Assembly: GCF_032854445.1 (NCBI RefSeq)
Contig: NC_088301.1
Span: 26,272,402 to 26,336,401, forward strand
Length of the DNA: 64,000 nt
Origin: Liolophura sinensis
Taxonomy: Eukaryota; Mollusca; Polyplacophora; Chitonida; Chitonidae
Direction of reading: 5' to 3'
Positions 52,494 to 61,965 of this stretch are shown here, one piece after another. A program made the position numbers and the translations under genes. The notes below the pieces were generated by a model. It did not search any database. It saw nothing but the letters and a program-made list of their open reading frames with translations, and had not been told where the DNA came from. The first letter of the stretch is position 1, and each line of letters begins with the position of its first letter.

Positions 52494-55466
52494 GCATGTA
52501 TATATTAAGAATTCAATCCACAGTGTCTTATCTATGGGCACACACTGCTCATGATGCCAGCTTAACCACAAAGTGTTACTGTCTCCTGCAGTATTCACAT
52601 ATGCGGCAACTCAGAGACAAACTTAATTTCAGCTCACCAAGAGCAGTAAATTTACATGCATATTAAAACCCTGATAAAAGTAAAACCTTGTTAACAAATC
52701 ATTTTGAAACGAATTTGACAGGTAATGAAGCAGGATATTATTTGTAAAGGTTGTCCATGTTAATATGTCAATATACTCTGTCTTCTCTTTTTATGGTGCT
52801 TGACAGGGAATAACCCAAATCATGCATTAAGAAACACACATCCTTGTCTAATGTCTTGCTCTGTTCTTTATGCTCGATTAAATTGGGCATGCCTTCTACA
52901 CCTTGTCTAATGTCTTGCTCTGTTCTTTATGCTCTATTAAATTGGGCATGCCTTCTACACCTTGTCTAATGTCTTGCTCTGTTCTTTATGCTTTATTAAA
53001 TTGTGCATGCCTTCTACACAATATTTCCTGATGTAAACACTGTGATTTGTTTTTGGTTCCCCTGATGATTTTCTTTTTTTTTGTTTATATATAACAGAAA
53101 CAATAACAGAAACAATACATGGCATACAGCTGTAATACATTTTACTGATAATGTCTACACAATTAATACACTGTAGACTGTGGAAGTCATAACTTCTTCT
53201 GAACATTACACATGTATAATCTGTATTTTCTCACACTAAGATATCCACATTATAGATGTCTGGTGTATGTAAACATGTCAACATCATCATGAAAATGCAA
53301 TTTTGTTGCTGAATATTGCACCAATCTTTACAGATGCTTTAATGAATAAGAGGGAAAATATCTGTTACATCATAAAGGATTTGCATCAGTGGATTGGGAC
53401 AGACATACGTTCTGACAGCTATAAGTTATCATTGGGGGAAGGGAAAGGCATAGTTAACCAATACATACATGTTCGAGGCGTTCTAGGCCCAAAAACAACC
53501 CACAGGGCAAAGTCAATATATTGATTTGGCAATAGGCTAACAGGGTGGTAGAGATTGACACACCAGGAAATACACACCACCATGTTGAAGACACAGTGTT
53601 GCATAAGCATTTAACAACTGCTTGATCAAATATATTCCACAGTCAGTACATTTCACTTATATGCAGTTAAGAGAGTTCTTATTTCTTTACTTGACTGTAG
53701 TTTATGAGAGTTCTTATTTCTTTACTTGACTAGTTTATGAGAGTTCTTATTTCTTTACTTGACTAGTTTATGAGAGTTCTTATTTCTTTACTTGACTAGT
53801 TTATGAGAGTTCTTATTTCTTTACTTGACTGTAGTTTATGAGAGTACTTATTTCTTTACTTGACTGTAGTTTATGAGAGTACTTATTTCTTTACTTGACT
53901 GTAGTTTATGAGAGTTCTTTCATCAGCAGCAACAAGTACATGTGACCTTAACTTTCTCATGTGGTAATACACAGAGACCAATAATAAGCTTTCTTTTGCA
54001 TAAGCTTGCACTTGATTATTACTGTTTGCACAAATATACACAAGTACAATGTACAGCAATCAAGTTTATTGGTGGAAGAAATTTGAATGTGATTGAGATG
54101 TAATTGCCTTCCAATGTACCTGACAAAACTCATGAATAAGTTGTCTTCAGGCTGTTTTAAAAAAAGTATTATAAATTTCAATTGATAAATTTGATGTAAA
54201 TTAGCAGTGAAATGACATTTTAGGGTGATAATTTACACACAGTAAATCACCAGTAATTTTGCATCAACTTGTCAACCTGCTTTACTAAGTCGGTGAAGAA
54301 TGATGTGTACTTATGTGACTTTCTACTGTTCATTTCACATGATTTTTAACCAACATAGTAAATCATAGGTAATTTACTCGTTCTGAGATTTACTTACTTA
54401 CACCAGGTAAATAAATGTAGTGGCCAAACTCGCTGATTAGACTATCCTGAATTCCTAAAGATAACTGTCATCACAAAGCCTATAATGTGAAGACATTAGG
54501 TGGGAAGCCCAGTTCACTGGATGTTTCCTTGTGCTGACCTTTCCTGACAAACCTAAGCAAATAATCAGACCTTGACTAGTTCAAACTCATGGGACCTGTC
54601 TAACATGCAATTTCCACATTTCAGGCTACCCTTTACAGACCAGGAGCCTGGTATTTCTTTTTTTGCTATTGTAACCAGTCTCATTTGAAATGCATGACTA
54701 TACAAGTTTGTATAGCACATTAGAAAAGCTAGATATGAAAGCAAACTGTGAACAATAATGTATCATCCAATTTCAGTCCAGTAACTTTTTTTTAAAATTT
54801 ATTTATTCATTAATACCACAAAGCAGTCATGTGTATATTGGTGTAAGTTGGATTTGGAGCTTGGTTGACAGATATAGATCAAACAAATGAAAATACAAAA
54901 ACTTCTTTAATTACTTCGCTTCTGAGCGATTTCTATGGCTTATTGAGTTAAGTGATAAAGAGCATGACTTATGTCTTCGTTGGCTATACATCAATGCCAG
55001 CAAACAAAGGCGACTAATGTCGATGTTATTTTAAGAAAACACGTCCAGTAACAGACATAAGCTTACGTTTGTGTCTGCGCAATATACAGGAAGGCAGTCA
55101 GCTGGAAACGAATATCTCAACAGCTTAGCTCAGTTTGGTTCTGGAAGAGTTATATCTCACGTCATACTGCTGTACATAATAAAGTGAAAAGCCCACTGTA
55201 ATAAAGTCCATTTCATCTCACAGACAGAATGCATAAATTAACCTGATAAGATTGAGGGCTGCAGGTAATGACAATTCGCCTAGGGGAAGCAGGACACAGT
55301 CGTGAACAACATGCCAGTAGTGTATGACAATTTCTTACCGTGCCAGAATGTTTGCGTTCAGATTTTCGAACAGTTTCACACGCCATAATCGCAGCTTTTC
55401 CCATCCTTCAGTTGTCCGAACCCACTGATCACCAGGAGAACGCCAGTCTCTTCCAAGAAAAGGCAT
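42616..55466 (-). CDS. FBXO25/FBXO32: F-box protein of the FBXO25/FBXO32 (atrogin-1) family, complete, eight exons
   Basis: Seen: exons 55339-55466, 50500-50599, 48622-48714, 46502-46595, 45265-45434, 44129-44388, 43331-43403 and 42616-42702 on the minus strand; borders are GT/AG, phases agree, and the sum is 1005 bases (334 residues). The start reads [16 protein letters not shown], nearly identical to vertebrate FBXO32. Then come [40 protein letters not shown], an F-box at about residues 203-250 ([25 protein letters not shown]), C297-x2-C300 and GHPC (H310, C312), and a [12 protein letters not shown] end. Known: family members are SCF substrate receptors, FBXO32 being the muscle-atrophy E3. 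Since both vertebrate paralogues align equally, this is probably the single invertebrate pro-orthologue. Human FBXO32 has a KKRKKD nuclear-localisation run in the N-terminal third; none is seen here. The gene converges on TRIT1. Confidence 0.95.
42825..42965 (+). repeat. Dispersed repeat E, copy 2
   Basis: CCAATTCTGAGAGTTCTGCT, TTTTAGAAAGGATCAACACC, GACATGTATTTGCCTCTAAA. Lies just upstream of a MITE D copy. Confidence 0.6.
43006..43228 (+). mobile_element. MITE-like repeat, family D, copy 3
   Basis: Begins CTACCGTAATTGCTCGG, contains TTAGCCAATTTCAGGGCTTC and GCTTGAGTAAACACACTGCA, ends GATTGAAAAAGTAG. The two ends are a degenerate inverted repeat. Confidence 0.7.
43331..43403 (-). CDS. FBXO25/FBXO32: FBXO25/32 exon 7, CxxC block
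   Basis: Acceptor TTTGTCAATTTCAG, donor GTAAGATT. Reads [20 protein letters not shown] then LFWQ, aligned with human [23 protein letters not shown]. Short (73 bases), so it is easy to miss by ORF length alone. Confidence 0.93.
44129..44388 (-). CDS. FBXO25/FBXO32: FBXO25/32 exon 6, F-box
   Basis: Acceptor TTTTGTTCAG, donor GTAAGGAC. Begins [20 protein letters not shown] and goes on to [23 protein letters not shown] and [11 protein letters not shown]. It holds the complete F-box and the W-K-x-L-C-x-x-H-F signature, so this exon should bind SKP1. Confidence 0.96.
44574..44843 (+). mobile_element. SINE-A, full length, 13-bp target duplication
   Basis: TACTTTGCCTTGA at 44561-44573 and 44844-44856. 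GGGGCTCAGTTGGTTAGTGC (A-box), GTGAGTTTAAGTCC (B-box) and five AAAT units; 270 bases. In an F-box-gene intron, antisense to the gene. Best reference copy of SINE-A. Confidence 0.96.
45093..45222 (+). mobile_element. SINE-A 3' half
   Basis: Starts at TTAAGTATGTGGGAAGGTCT; a short deletion removes part of the ATATTCTTGAGTACGG block. Confidence 0.85.
45265..45434 (-). CDS. FBXO25/FBXO32: FBXO25/32 exon 5
   Basis: Acceptor TTGCATTTTCAG, donor GTCAGCTT. Contains [20 protein letters not shown], matching human [20 protein letters not shown]. The helical middle region of the family; ends in phase 0. Confidence 0.93.
45671..45955. repeat. 70-bp tandem repeat, 4 copies
   Basis: TTCTTAAGGCCCTAATGTAA starts at 45671, 45741, 45811 and 45881, exactly 70 apart; the copies differ at only a few bases. 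Confidence 0.95.
46502..46595 (-). CDS. FBXO25/FBXO32: FBXO25/32 exon 4
   Basis: Acceptor TGTCACCTCAG, donor GTGAGTATG. Reads [20 protein letters not shown] then [11 protein letters not shown]; human [20 protein letters not shown] aligns without gaps. Ends in phase 1. Confidence 0.94.
46692..46947 (+). mobile_element. SINE-A, full length, 11-bp target duplication
   Basis: ACCGCAGCATG at 46681-46691 and 46948-46958. TGGCTCAGTTGGTTAGCTTG head. Inserted about 100 bases upstream of F-box-gene exon 4, antisense. Confidence 0.95.
47036..47215 (+). repeat. Dispersed repeat E, copy 3
   Basis: CCTGATTCTAGGAGTTCTGT, TTAGAGTGGTGTTTTAAGGT, GGAAAATATCCTACC, CATTTATTTACCTG. Confidence 0.6.
47436..47490. 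repeat. Small hairpin, 11-bp stem
   Basis: AGCTCTACACC (47436-47446) and GGTGTAGAGCT (47480-47490), a perfect inverted repeat around 33 bases. Confidence 0.6.
47690..48200. repeat. Degenerate 20-23-bp minisatellite (GTAAATG-TACAGTACAA)
   Basis: ACAGTACAATTGTAAATGAT-like units, dense between 48000 and 48195 and scattered before. The 184-codon antisense ORF here is made of this repeat (rich in Y, C, I, T) and is not accepted as a gene. Confidence 0.8.
48475..48570 (+). mobile_element. SINE-B tail fragment
   Basis: TCGTCATCATATGACAGAAA to CATTAAACCACAAGCGCTC and CACT repeats; about 50 bases upstream of F-box-gene exon 3 on the map. Confidence 0.8.
48622..48714 (-). CDS. FBXO25/FBXO32: FBXO25/32 exon 3
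   Basis: Acceptor GTTTATTTTCAG, donor GTCAGCTG; 31 whole codons. [20 protein letters not shown] then NYVLK aligns with human [25 protein letters not shown], the best conserved block of the N-terminal half. Confidence 0.95.
48908..48940. repeat. (GT)n followed by a poly-G run
   Basis: About seven GT units and then some 20 G, a further GGGGGG follows; length likely unreliable in the assembly. Confidence 0.85.
49495..49640 (+). repeat. Dispersed repeat E, copy 4 (diverged)
   Basis: GCAAATATCCTGCTGGAGAA, TGTAAGTTTCTGCACCAGTA. Confidence 0.45.
50500..50599 (-). CDS. FBXO25/FBXO32: FBXO25/32 exon 2
   Basis: Acceptor AACTTCAG, donor GTGAGACA. Completes Arg and reads [20 protein letters not shown], then [13 protein letters not shown], matching human WIYVHKGSTKE. 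The first half is divergent. Confidence 0.88.
50640..50855 (+). mobile_element. SINE-A copy with complete head
   Basis: GGGGCCTCCCTGGATGAATG, GGTTAGTGTGCTAGCACAGA, GTGAGTTCAAATCC; internal deletion in the middle. Flanks TGATTAGTGA and TGATCAATGA may be an aged target duplication. It lies 40 bases from F-box-gene exon 2. Confidence 0.85.
51250..51445 (-). mobile_element. MITE-like repeat, family D, copy 4 (best ends)
   Basis: Ends CTACTGTAATTGTTC and GAGGAATTAGGGTAG are inverted repeats (about 12 of 15). 196 bases, no ORF. Confidence 0.75.
51655..51698. repeat. Short AATCGCAATCA repeats
   Basis: Four to five units of AATCGCAATA/C. Confidence 0.85.
52438..52491. repeat. (AT)n microsatellite
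   Basis: About 25 uninterrupted AT units. Confidence 0.95.
52842..53018. repeat. 59-bp tandem repeat, 3 copies
   Basis: CCTTGTCTAATGTCTTGCTC at 52842, 52901 and 52960; almost identical. Confidence 0.95.
53671..53920. repeat. 33/35-bp tandem repeat, 7 to 8 copies
   Basis: GAGAGTTCTTATTTCTTTAC plus TTGACTGTAGTTTAT (35) or TTGACTAGTTTAT (33). Order of spacings: 35, 33, 33, 33, 35, 35, 35. In intron 1 of the F-box gene. Confidence 0.95.
55339..55466 (-). CDS. FBXO25/FBXO32: FBXO25/32 exon 1 with start codon
   Basis: Starts ATG at 55466 (downward) and reads [20 protein letters not shown], then [16 protein letters not shown]. Donor GTAAGAAA; ends two bases into an Arg codon. The first 13 residues are almost invariant in the family, which fixes the start. 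Confidence 0.96.
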
Positions 55467-55575
55467 TTTTACACGAATCTCTGTTAATAATTTTAAGGTT
55501 TGTTTTCCTTCCGTCGAGTGCGCAGTCTGTTTATGTTTGGGATCCAGCAGGCAGAAACGAATTATAACGTCAGTG

Positions 55576-55649
55576 ATTGGTTCGGCCCGTCTCCAGTTCC
55601 GTTCTCATTGGCTTTTGTTTGTGACGTCACAAATAAATAATTGCACGTG
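55576..55649 (-). promoter_or_regulatory. Proximal promoter of the FBXO25/32 gene: CCAAT boxes, CRE, E-box
   Basis: CCAAT in gene orientation at 55576-55580 and 55607-55611, a full palindromic CRE (TGACGTCA) at 55622-55629 and a CACGTG E-box at 55644-55649. They sit 110-185 bases upstream of the start codon, the expected distance for a TATA-less promoter. Binding by CREB/ATF, NF-Y and bHLH factors is inferred from motif identity. Confidence 0.6.
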
Positions 55650-56369
55650 GTCAGTCACATGTCTTTGTTTACATCGCTCAGCTGGTTAGTGCATCTCTTC
55701 GTTGCTCGCGAAGAAGAATGGTCTAGACCTACACGATCATCTGGAAAACTATAGCAATGTTTCTGCGTAGTTTTCTTTGTTGGATTCCCCGATTCTGTAA
55801 AGTAACTCATTGTAAAGATGTGAGCGTTGAACCACTATCGAGGTCAGTGACCGAGTTCTTGCTGACAAGATACTAGATGCAGGTCATATTAATCAAGGAT
55901 CTTTGTTATGATTAGCTTCAGGTATATCCGTCTATAGTTGTAAATGTATGCAACAGACTACCCGGATGTTTGATTTTTAACATCAGTAGCATTCTTTTTA
56001 AACAGTTAAACATAGTAAAAACGTCCATGGGCTCTCTTTTTATGAGATACTTTCAAGGCTAATCTTTAATTTGTAAGTCAAGCTTAGCATTTGCGTTTGC
56101 GTGAATTTCAGAGCCCACTGAATAAATTAGTATCTGTCTAATATATACTAGCTAACAGGCACAAAATTTATGTTAAAAAATAATATTGTTGAAACTGTAT
56201 ACAGTTACCCTAATAAGATATAGTGACTGATATGTAACACTGTCAACATTCATGGGCAGATATTGTGTATCTATCAGTTAACGCTACTTTAATAATATTC
56301 AAACGTCAAAAATACTGTTAATTATAATATTGTTTCTAAAGCTTACTGAAAAAATCAAAAACAAAAACG

Positions 56370-56375
56370 AAAAAA
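56370..56375 (-). terminator. Pol III terminator of the tRNA-Glu gene
   Basis: A run of six T on the minus strand just past the mature 3' end. Confidence 0.8.
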
Positions 56376-56379
56376 TACT

Positions 56380-56451
56380 TTCCCATGCGGGGAATCGAAC
56401 CCCGGCCGCCGCGGTGAGAGCGCGGAATCCTAACCACTAGACCACATGGGA
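56380..56451 (-). tRNA. tRNA-Glu (CTC)
   Basis: 72 bases on the minus strand. Acceptor stem TCCCATG pairs perfectly with CATGGGA, followed by discriminator A. D-arm region GTGGTCTAGTGGTTAGGAT; anticodon stem CCGCG/CGCGG around loop CTCTCAC, anticodon CTC; T-arm CGGGG/CCCCG around TTCGATT. No intron. Six T on the gene strand (56370-56375) make a Pol III terminator 4 bases downstream. Internal A and B boxes match eukaryotic tRNA-Glu nearly base for base. Confidence 0.97.
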
Positions 56452-58036
56452 GAGATGTTACACGTAGGATATAATAGCTTGAGTAGAGTTGCTGAGCTCA
56501 ACACGCGATTCTGACAATTTTGTAGACATTTACAAGTTGAAAAATCAAATTTTAACAGATTAAACAATACAAAAGAACATTTACATATACCGATAATATC
56601 AAAATTGACCTAAAATACTTTATCCTTACGATTGCAGATAACCGCAGAGGTTCGTGTCCATGACTGCTATGGCGAGCAACAAAACTTTTGGTTACCACGT
56701 TAGCCTTATCTAATGGACTGAGCAACGAATATTTATGTTTGTTATAACATTTGGTAGTGGAAAATCTGCCATACTGTTCATGTTGTGATCGAACGCGACA
56801 CAAAAACACTCGTTAAGTTGATGACATAGCGTCTCCTGTGTAAATACCGGCCATCATTAGCAGTGAAGGTAAGGGAAGCAACTCTTGTTGGCAACTGAAC
56901 ATCGGTGTGCGGAAAACGCCTTCCTGTTGTAACATCAAACACACAAATATTAGTTCCTGCTGTACTGATTCTTAGGCACATCATTGGATATGTGGAAAGG
57001 GCATATATGAAAAGTTATGCAGGCCAAAGCCTTTCAGATACTGTAATGTTTAATGTTTTTGGCCAGTGCTCATTCCAGCGAGGCCTATATGTTGTTAATA
57101 TGGGCGCATGGTCCGAAGTCACACATTTAACCGATGAAGGCTTAATACGCCCTGGTACACGTCTACACCCTATGTATCAACCTACACCTGTAGGCCAATA
57201 CCTACTGGAGACCATATAGACCAGGTTATTAATAGTCTCTTCACCAATAAGGTTGAGTGTTCGAATCCAGGCACTGATTGATTGATTGATTAATTCATTG
57301 TCTGCTTGATTGTTACTTCGATCACATTCTGAAACTAAAATGTTAAGATGCCAGTATTTTGTTAGTGTTAAAATTCTACATGTTAATAAATGCTGCACAA
57401 TGCAAGTTCATATCCTGTAACGTCATAACATGTGAAGGCGCGTAATGATTCCTCAACTGCAACTTTTCACATAATCATAATGTTAAGTTACAAAATTCTG
57501 GTTAGGTAATTACATGTAACAATATTAACACGTTTTGTCTTACATACATTATTTAAGAGAGCAAATAATTAGGCTTCATTTTTCTCCACCATGAATCCTT
57601 TTGGCAACAAACAACTGACCTTGCAATTGAATTCCCCCATATACAATCCACGGAATCCACGAAGATTTGATCGAGTGAGCTGTTTGTGTAGGCGTGCCAT
57701 ATTGTCGGAAGGCAGGTGATCTTCAATGAACTTCACGCAAGACCACGGGAAAAATGGTCTTATACGCGAGCACGATCTGTCAACCGATAAATTACTGCCT
57801 CGCCAATGTACTGGACACGGGAGAATGCATGATGTACACAGGGAGGGGGTAGGGGCTTTGCGAAAATTCCCTGTCCTCTGCTGGATTTGAACCGCAGATA
57901 CATTATATATGGGTTATATATGGGTTTCCGACGACTCAGAGACGAGTGGATTTCAGAGGGCTTAGGTAAAAACACAAATTAAATACACCCGATGCCTTTT
58001 ACACATATTGTGTCTGTTCGTCTATATATATACATT

Positions 58037-58038
<2 letters not shown>

Positions 58039-58072
<34 letters not shown>

Positions 58073-58097
58073 TGCGTGTGCGTGTGTGTGTGTGTAG
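58039..58097. repeat. (TG)n microsatellite
   Basis: Two TG blocks split by TTTGTGCG. Confidence 0.95.
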
Positions 58098-58801
58098 CCT
58101 ATATATATATGCTTACAGACTCATGCATTTAAAGGCCGAGGCTAGTGTAGGCCTATTAAACCTTTGTATACCTTAGAGGGCTGATGTCCCCCTACAGAAG
58201 GTAAGCTTGTACAACAATTGTTGGTCATGCCCCTGTATCAACGTTCATCTGTTTATCTTTGGTACGACCAACTTCACCAGTAAATTTAAGATGTCACGTG
58301 ACCACACAAGTCGGTTCACGTCTAGGCCGATCAGCTGTTCGACTAATGCTTCAGCCGACAATGTAGGCCTATGTATGTGGGGCCTATACATACTTAACAC
58401 AGTTCCCTTTACCCCCCAAGGCTGAACTGCCCTAGATTTAATCCCCCTATATATTTACGACGGCGTCAGGCTAGCACACAACTCATTTTGAACAGGGAGC
58501 AACAAAGAAACAACACAGCTAAAAGGAGTAAGGTATGCTTATACGTCTTCATCTTGATAAATTTTCGAATCTGTATGGTGTGTTGATTAATTGTAATAAT
58601 ATAGTACATGTTTTCGCTTTTATTTTCTCCATATGAGTTAATATAGAACGGTTGTGAGTTTGCAACAGACGCCACAGGGATAACTGTGGAGGAACAAGCG
58701 AATACTGTTGTTCCTTGAGGGCTTATACGGCTTTTGGATATGTAGACAGTTAGCATATATATATATATATCTGATGTATACTCATGTACTGTATCCCTAT
58801 A

Positions 58802-58931
58802 ATTCATTTGTTTGATTGGTGTTTTATGGCGCACTCAGGAATATTTAAGTTATACGACGGTGGTCAGCAGTATGGTGGAAGGAAACCAGGCGGAGTCCGG
58901 GGGAAACCCTTGATCATCCGCAGGTTGCTGT
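58802..58931 (-). mobile_element. SINE-A 3' half
   Basis: TTGATTGGTGTTTTATGGCG through GGGGGAAACCCTTGATCATC to GCAGGTTGCTG. Confidence 0.85.
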
Positions 58932-59842
58932 CATATGTGTACCTAATTGATGCATATATACCACTTTGTTAAATGGGCCATGTAAGATATCTCATTCCAC
59001 ATGTAAAATGAGCCAAGGCTTCATATGTGAACAATGCCAAGAGTGACGTAATCACATGTTACATGTGATCAGCCATATATACACACTACACTTTATGATC
59101 ATTATTCTCTATGTTGAAAAGCAATGTTTTTCTACAGGCTGTGTATAGTTATTTCTGTAATGTAATCGGGCGTAAAGGTTACCTGGATTCTGACATTTAA
59201 CAGATTAGCCCCAAAACAGGATGCACTAATTTGTAATCCAAGATAGCACTTCAGAGATGACGGAGTCTCTTAAGCATTGAGCATGAGGCGTGAGGTCTGG
59301 GAAAAACCTTTAAAGGAAGAGGTCAGGGAATTCGACAACTTGCCTGCAAACATGGCTGAGATTTCGGGAATTCAAAACCACCAGCGTGTATTTTTTTTTG
59401 CAATTTTTCACGCAACTATTTAAAGTTAAATTCTGTATGGAAATCAGGAATTCTAGACAGCTGGAAAACTTGAGCCGCCACATTGACAGGTCACGTGACC
59501 GAAGAGCTCACCTCGTCCAGTCAGAATTACTCACTGAAAAGCTTTAACCTTCCGTATAGTTTTCCCAGATGTGAAACGATCTGAGTATTCCATATATACA
59601 GTAAATGCCCGTACGCGCTGTGTAATCTGAGTAAACTTCTGGGTTCCATCTCTTGACTTCCCTTACTAAGCTTGGAGTTCTACTTGTCCACATAGCTCTG
59701 TTATGACGCTGTACATGGACGGATTGCCTCACTAATTGTCCAACCGACAAATACCTATCTATTGTACACATATTAAATCCATTTTAAAACGAAAATATAT
59801 ATATCCGATTATAAAGTCAGTCAATCACATCATATGGATATA

Positions 59843-59940
59843 CGTTGAAGTTTATTTCACTTACTAGTATATACAATGGAGGTGATCTGCATGGGTGGAA
59901 GAACGAGAGCACTAGCTGAGAAATTTACTCAGATTACTGA
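59843..59940 (+). repeat. Direct repeat, copy 1
   Basis: GTTTATTTCACTTACTAGTA, TATACAATGGAGGTGATCTG, CATGGGTGGAAGAACGAGAG; partner at 60676. Confidence 0.85.
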
Positions 59941-60467
59941 GGGCGTATAGGCATATATATATCATGCTGCGTGTATCAAGGGTATACCGATAGAAATGTA
60001 CTCGTAGAAATGCGTCTGTACATTTAAGGTTGCACAAGATATATGCCATTTTGATAATGCCCGAGTCTAACTGCACTTGTGACTGCAAATACGTAATTCC
60101 TTTATCTTTTCCAGCTCGTGTACTTCAGCGATATCACCGTGACATGTATACAATATTTATACCCTGTAATACACTCAAAGTGGGACAGTAGTTCCATATG
60201 ACATACATATTTATACTTGCCGTAAACATGCATGCTCATGAATATCTAATTCGAGTGGACCAATCCGGCCAGACAATAAATTACCCAATATAATATATAT
60301 TCAGTCCAGGAGTACGTATATAATCAGAAGTCCACCTGCTTCAACGTCTGGTACAGAGGATACACGATATATGAAGCTATATAGTTTTCAGTCAGAAGTG
60401 GTATTATCAGAATTTTAGTAGGGTTAAACATATATAGGCATATATAAATATACCATGTATAACGTAT

Positions 60468-60486
60468 ATATATATATATATATATT
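60468..60486. repeat. (TA)n microsatellite
   Basis: About nine TA units. Confidence 0.9.
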
Positions 60487-60675
60487 CTTTCACAAGTCAC
60501 GAAGTAAACTTAAGTTTGACCAAAATGTGAGACTTCTTCTAGTCAAATCAGAACTTCTGAACCGAGTCATTTGATCGTATGTGTAAGGATCTACGTTTTT
60601 CCCCTCCATGCTCAAACTTTAATTATAGTTCGTCTTGAGAAACCAGCGATAAATGATAAATTAGTTTACCGATTG

Positions 60676-60770
60676 GTGTACGTTTATTTCACTTACTAGT
60701 ATATACGATGGAGGCGATCTTCATGGGTGGAAGAACGAGAGAGCTCTAGCTTAGAAAATCACAGAGCTGA
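60676..60770 (+). repeat. Direct repeat, copy 2
   Basis: Near-identical over 65 bases to 59843-59940, then alike with gaps (CTAGCTTAGAAA, GAGCTGAGG). Distance 833 bases. Confidence 0.85.
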
Positions 60771-60844
60771 GGAATTCACAGCCCTTAGAATTCACAGCCC
60801 TTCGGAAAATATTTCGCGTGCTTTCCTACATGTGACGCACATAG

Positions 60845-60845
60845 T

Positions 60846-60876
<31 letters not shown>

Positions 60877-61051
60877 TTTGATTGGTGTTTTACGCCGTAC
60901 TCAAGAATATTTCACTTATACGACGGTGGCCAGCATTATGGTGGGTGGAAACCGGGCAGAGCCCGGGGGAAACCCACGACCATGCGCAGGTTGCTGGCAG
61001 ACCTTCCCAATTACGGCCGGAGAGGAAGCCAGCATAAGCTGGACTTGAACT
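60845..61051 (-). mobile_element. SINE-A copy with long ATTT run
   Basis: Eight TTTA units, body close to consensus, ending at the B-box (GGACTTGAAC). 700 bases upstream of the SELENOP start, antisense to it. Confidence 0.9.
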
Positions 61052-61499
61052 AGCACGTATTTTCGTATAGAGAGTACAATGAGCATGTCCTATTGGTAGA
61101 TGGAATGGTTCCAGTTCCTGTCTTCAAATAATGTCATGTATGACTACCTAAACGGCTTGACGAGTGCTGGCGATCATTGAATCGCTGCAAATGCTGGAGG
61201 CAGAATTAATGGGTGGCTTCCTCAGAGTCCTTATTTGAAAAGTGATTTTAACACTTATTTTGAACCCTAAATGTTTATATTAGGAAAAGGTATAAAATGA
61301 TTTTTTTTTTGTCTTGAAGAAAACTCCAACACAACTTCTTTGGTCATATATGGTACATGTATAGGCCTACGCATTATATTAAAGCTTTAAATTTTTTTGA
61401 CTTAAAACAAAAATCGCTTTGTGAAATCGACCCCTAAACATCGGAAATCCCCTAAACCAATCAAATAGCTGGACTTGTGTGTATTTCGCTTTTTCAAAT

Positions 61500-61640
61500 G
61501 AATGAATAATGATGGCTTAACGTCACATCGGCAAGATATCAGCAAGGCACAATCTATGTAGACACACATAATGACTCCTTGTCGTCATATGAATGAAAAA
61601 TTGTCAAGAACGATGTAAAACCCGAAACATACATGTATAT
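61500..61640 (+). mobile_element. SINE-B/C tail, old
   Basis: CTCCTTGTCGTCATATGAAT, GAAAAATTGTCAAGAACGAT, GTAAAACCCGAAACA; just ahead of the SELENOP first coding exon. Confidence 0.6.
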
Positions 61641-61768
61641 ACATATCAATAGATCCTCCATAGTGATCGGTGCTTTGGATACCAGGTTTTGCTGGAAGCA
61701 GTAGTAAACCTGTGGGTGATTCCTCACATATTACTGGCGTTCTTTTTCTCAGGAAGACAGATATAGAG

Positions 61769-61965
61769 ATGACGGGCCGAGGGGCGGTCCTGACGGCTTG
61801 TGCCAGTCTCCTGCTCTGTCTGGTCTCCGCTGACCCCCAGATATGTGCCCCTCCCCCGGTCTGGACGATCGGGGAGCGGAACCCCATGAGGGAGGCAGTG
61901 GGTAATGTCACAGTCGTGGCGTTACTGCAGGCCAGCTGAAACCTGTGTCTACACCAGGCCCGTGG
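61769..61965 (+). CDS. SELENOP: SELENOP coding exon 1 with in-frame Sec TGA
   Basis: ATG at 61769-61771 follows an acceptor-like TTCTTTTTCTCAG ending at 61752, suggesting an upstream 5' UTR exon. Ends CAG GCC CGT GG before GTAAGG, giving QARG-LE across the intron versus human QASKLE. Reading through TGA is required to reach the donor. Confidence 0.93.

Larger units (their letters stand above)
55700..58800. other. F-box gene to SELENOP spacer, left part
   Basis: Apart from the tRNA-Glu gene and a (TG)n run, no supported gene. A plus-strand ORF of 104 codons at 56905-57219 and a minus-strand one at 56778-56984 resemble nothing known to me. Confidence 0.4.

Noticed and set aside
56905-57219. 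104-codon plus-strand ORF
   Set aside because: No domain recognised and no splice or regulatory context; a coding role cannot be supported from the sequence.
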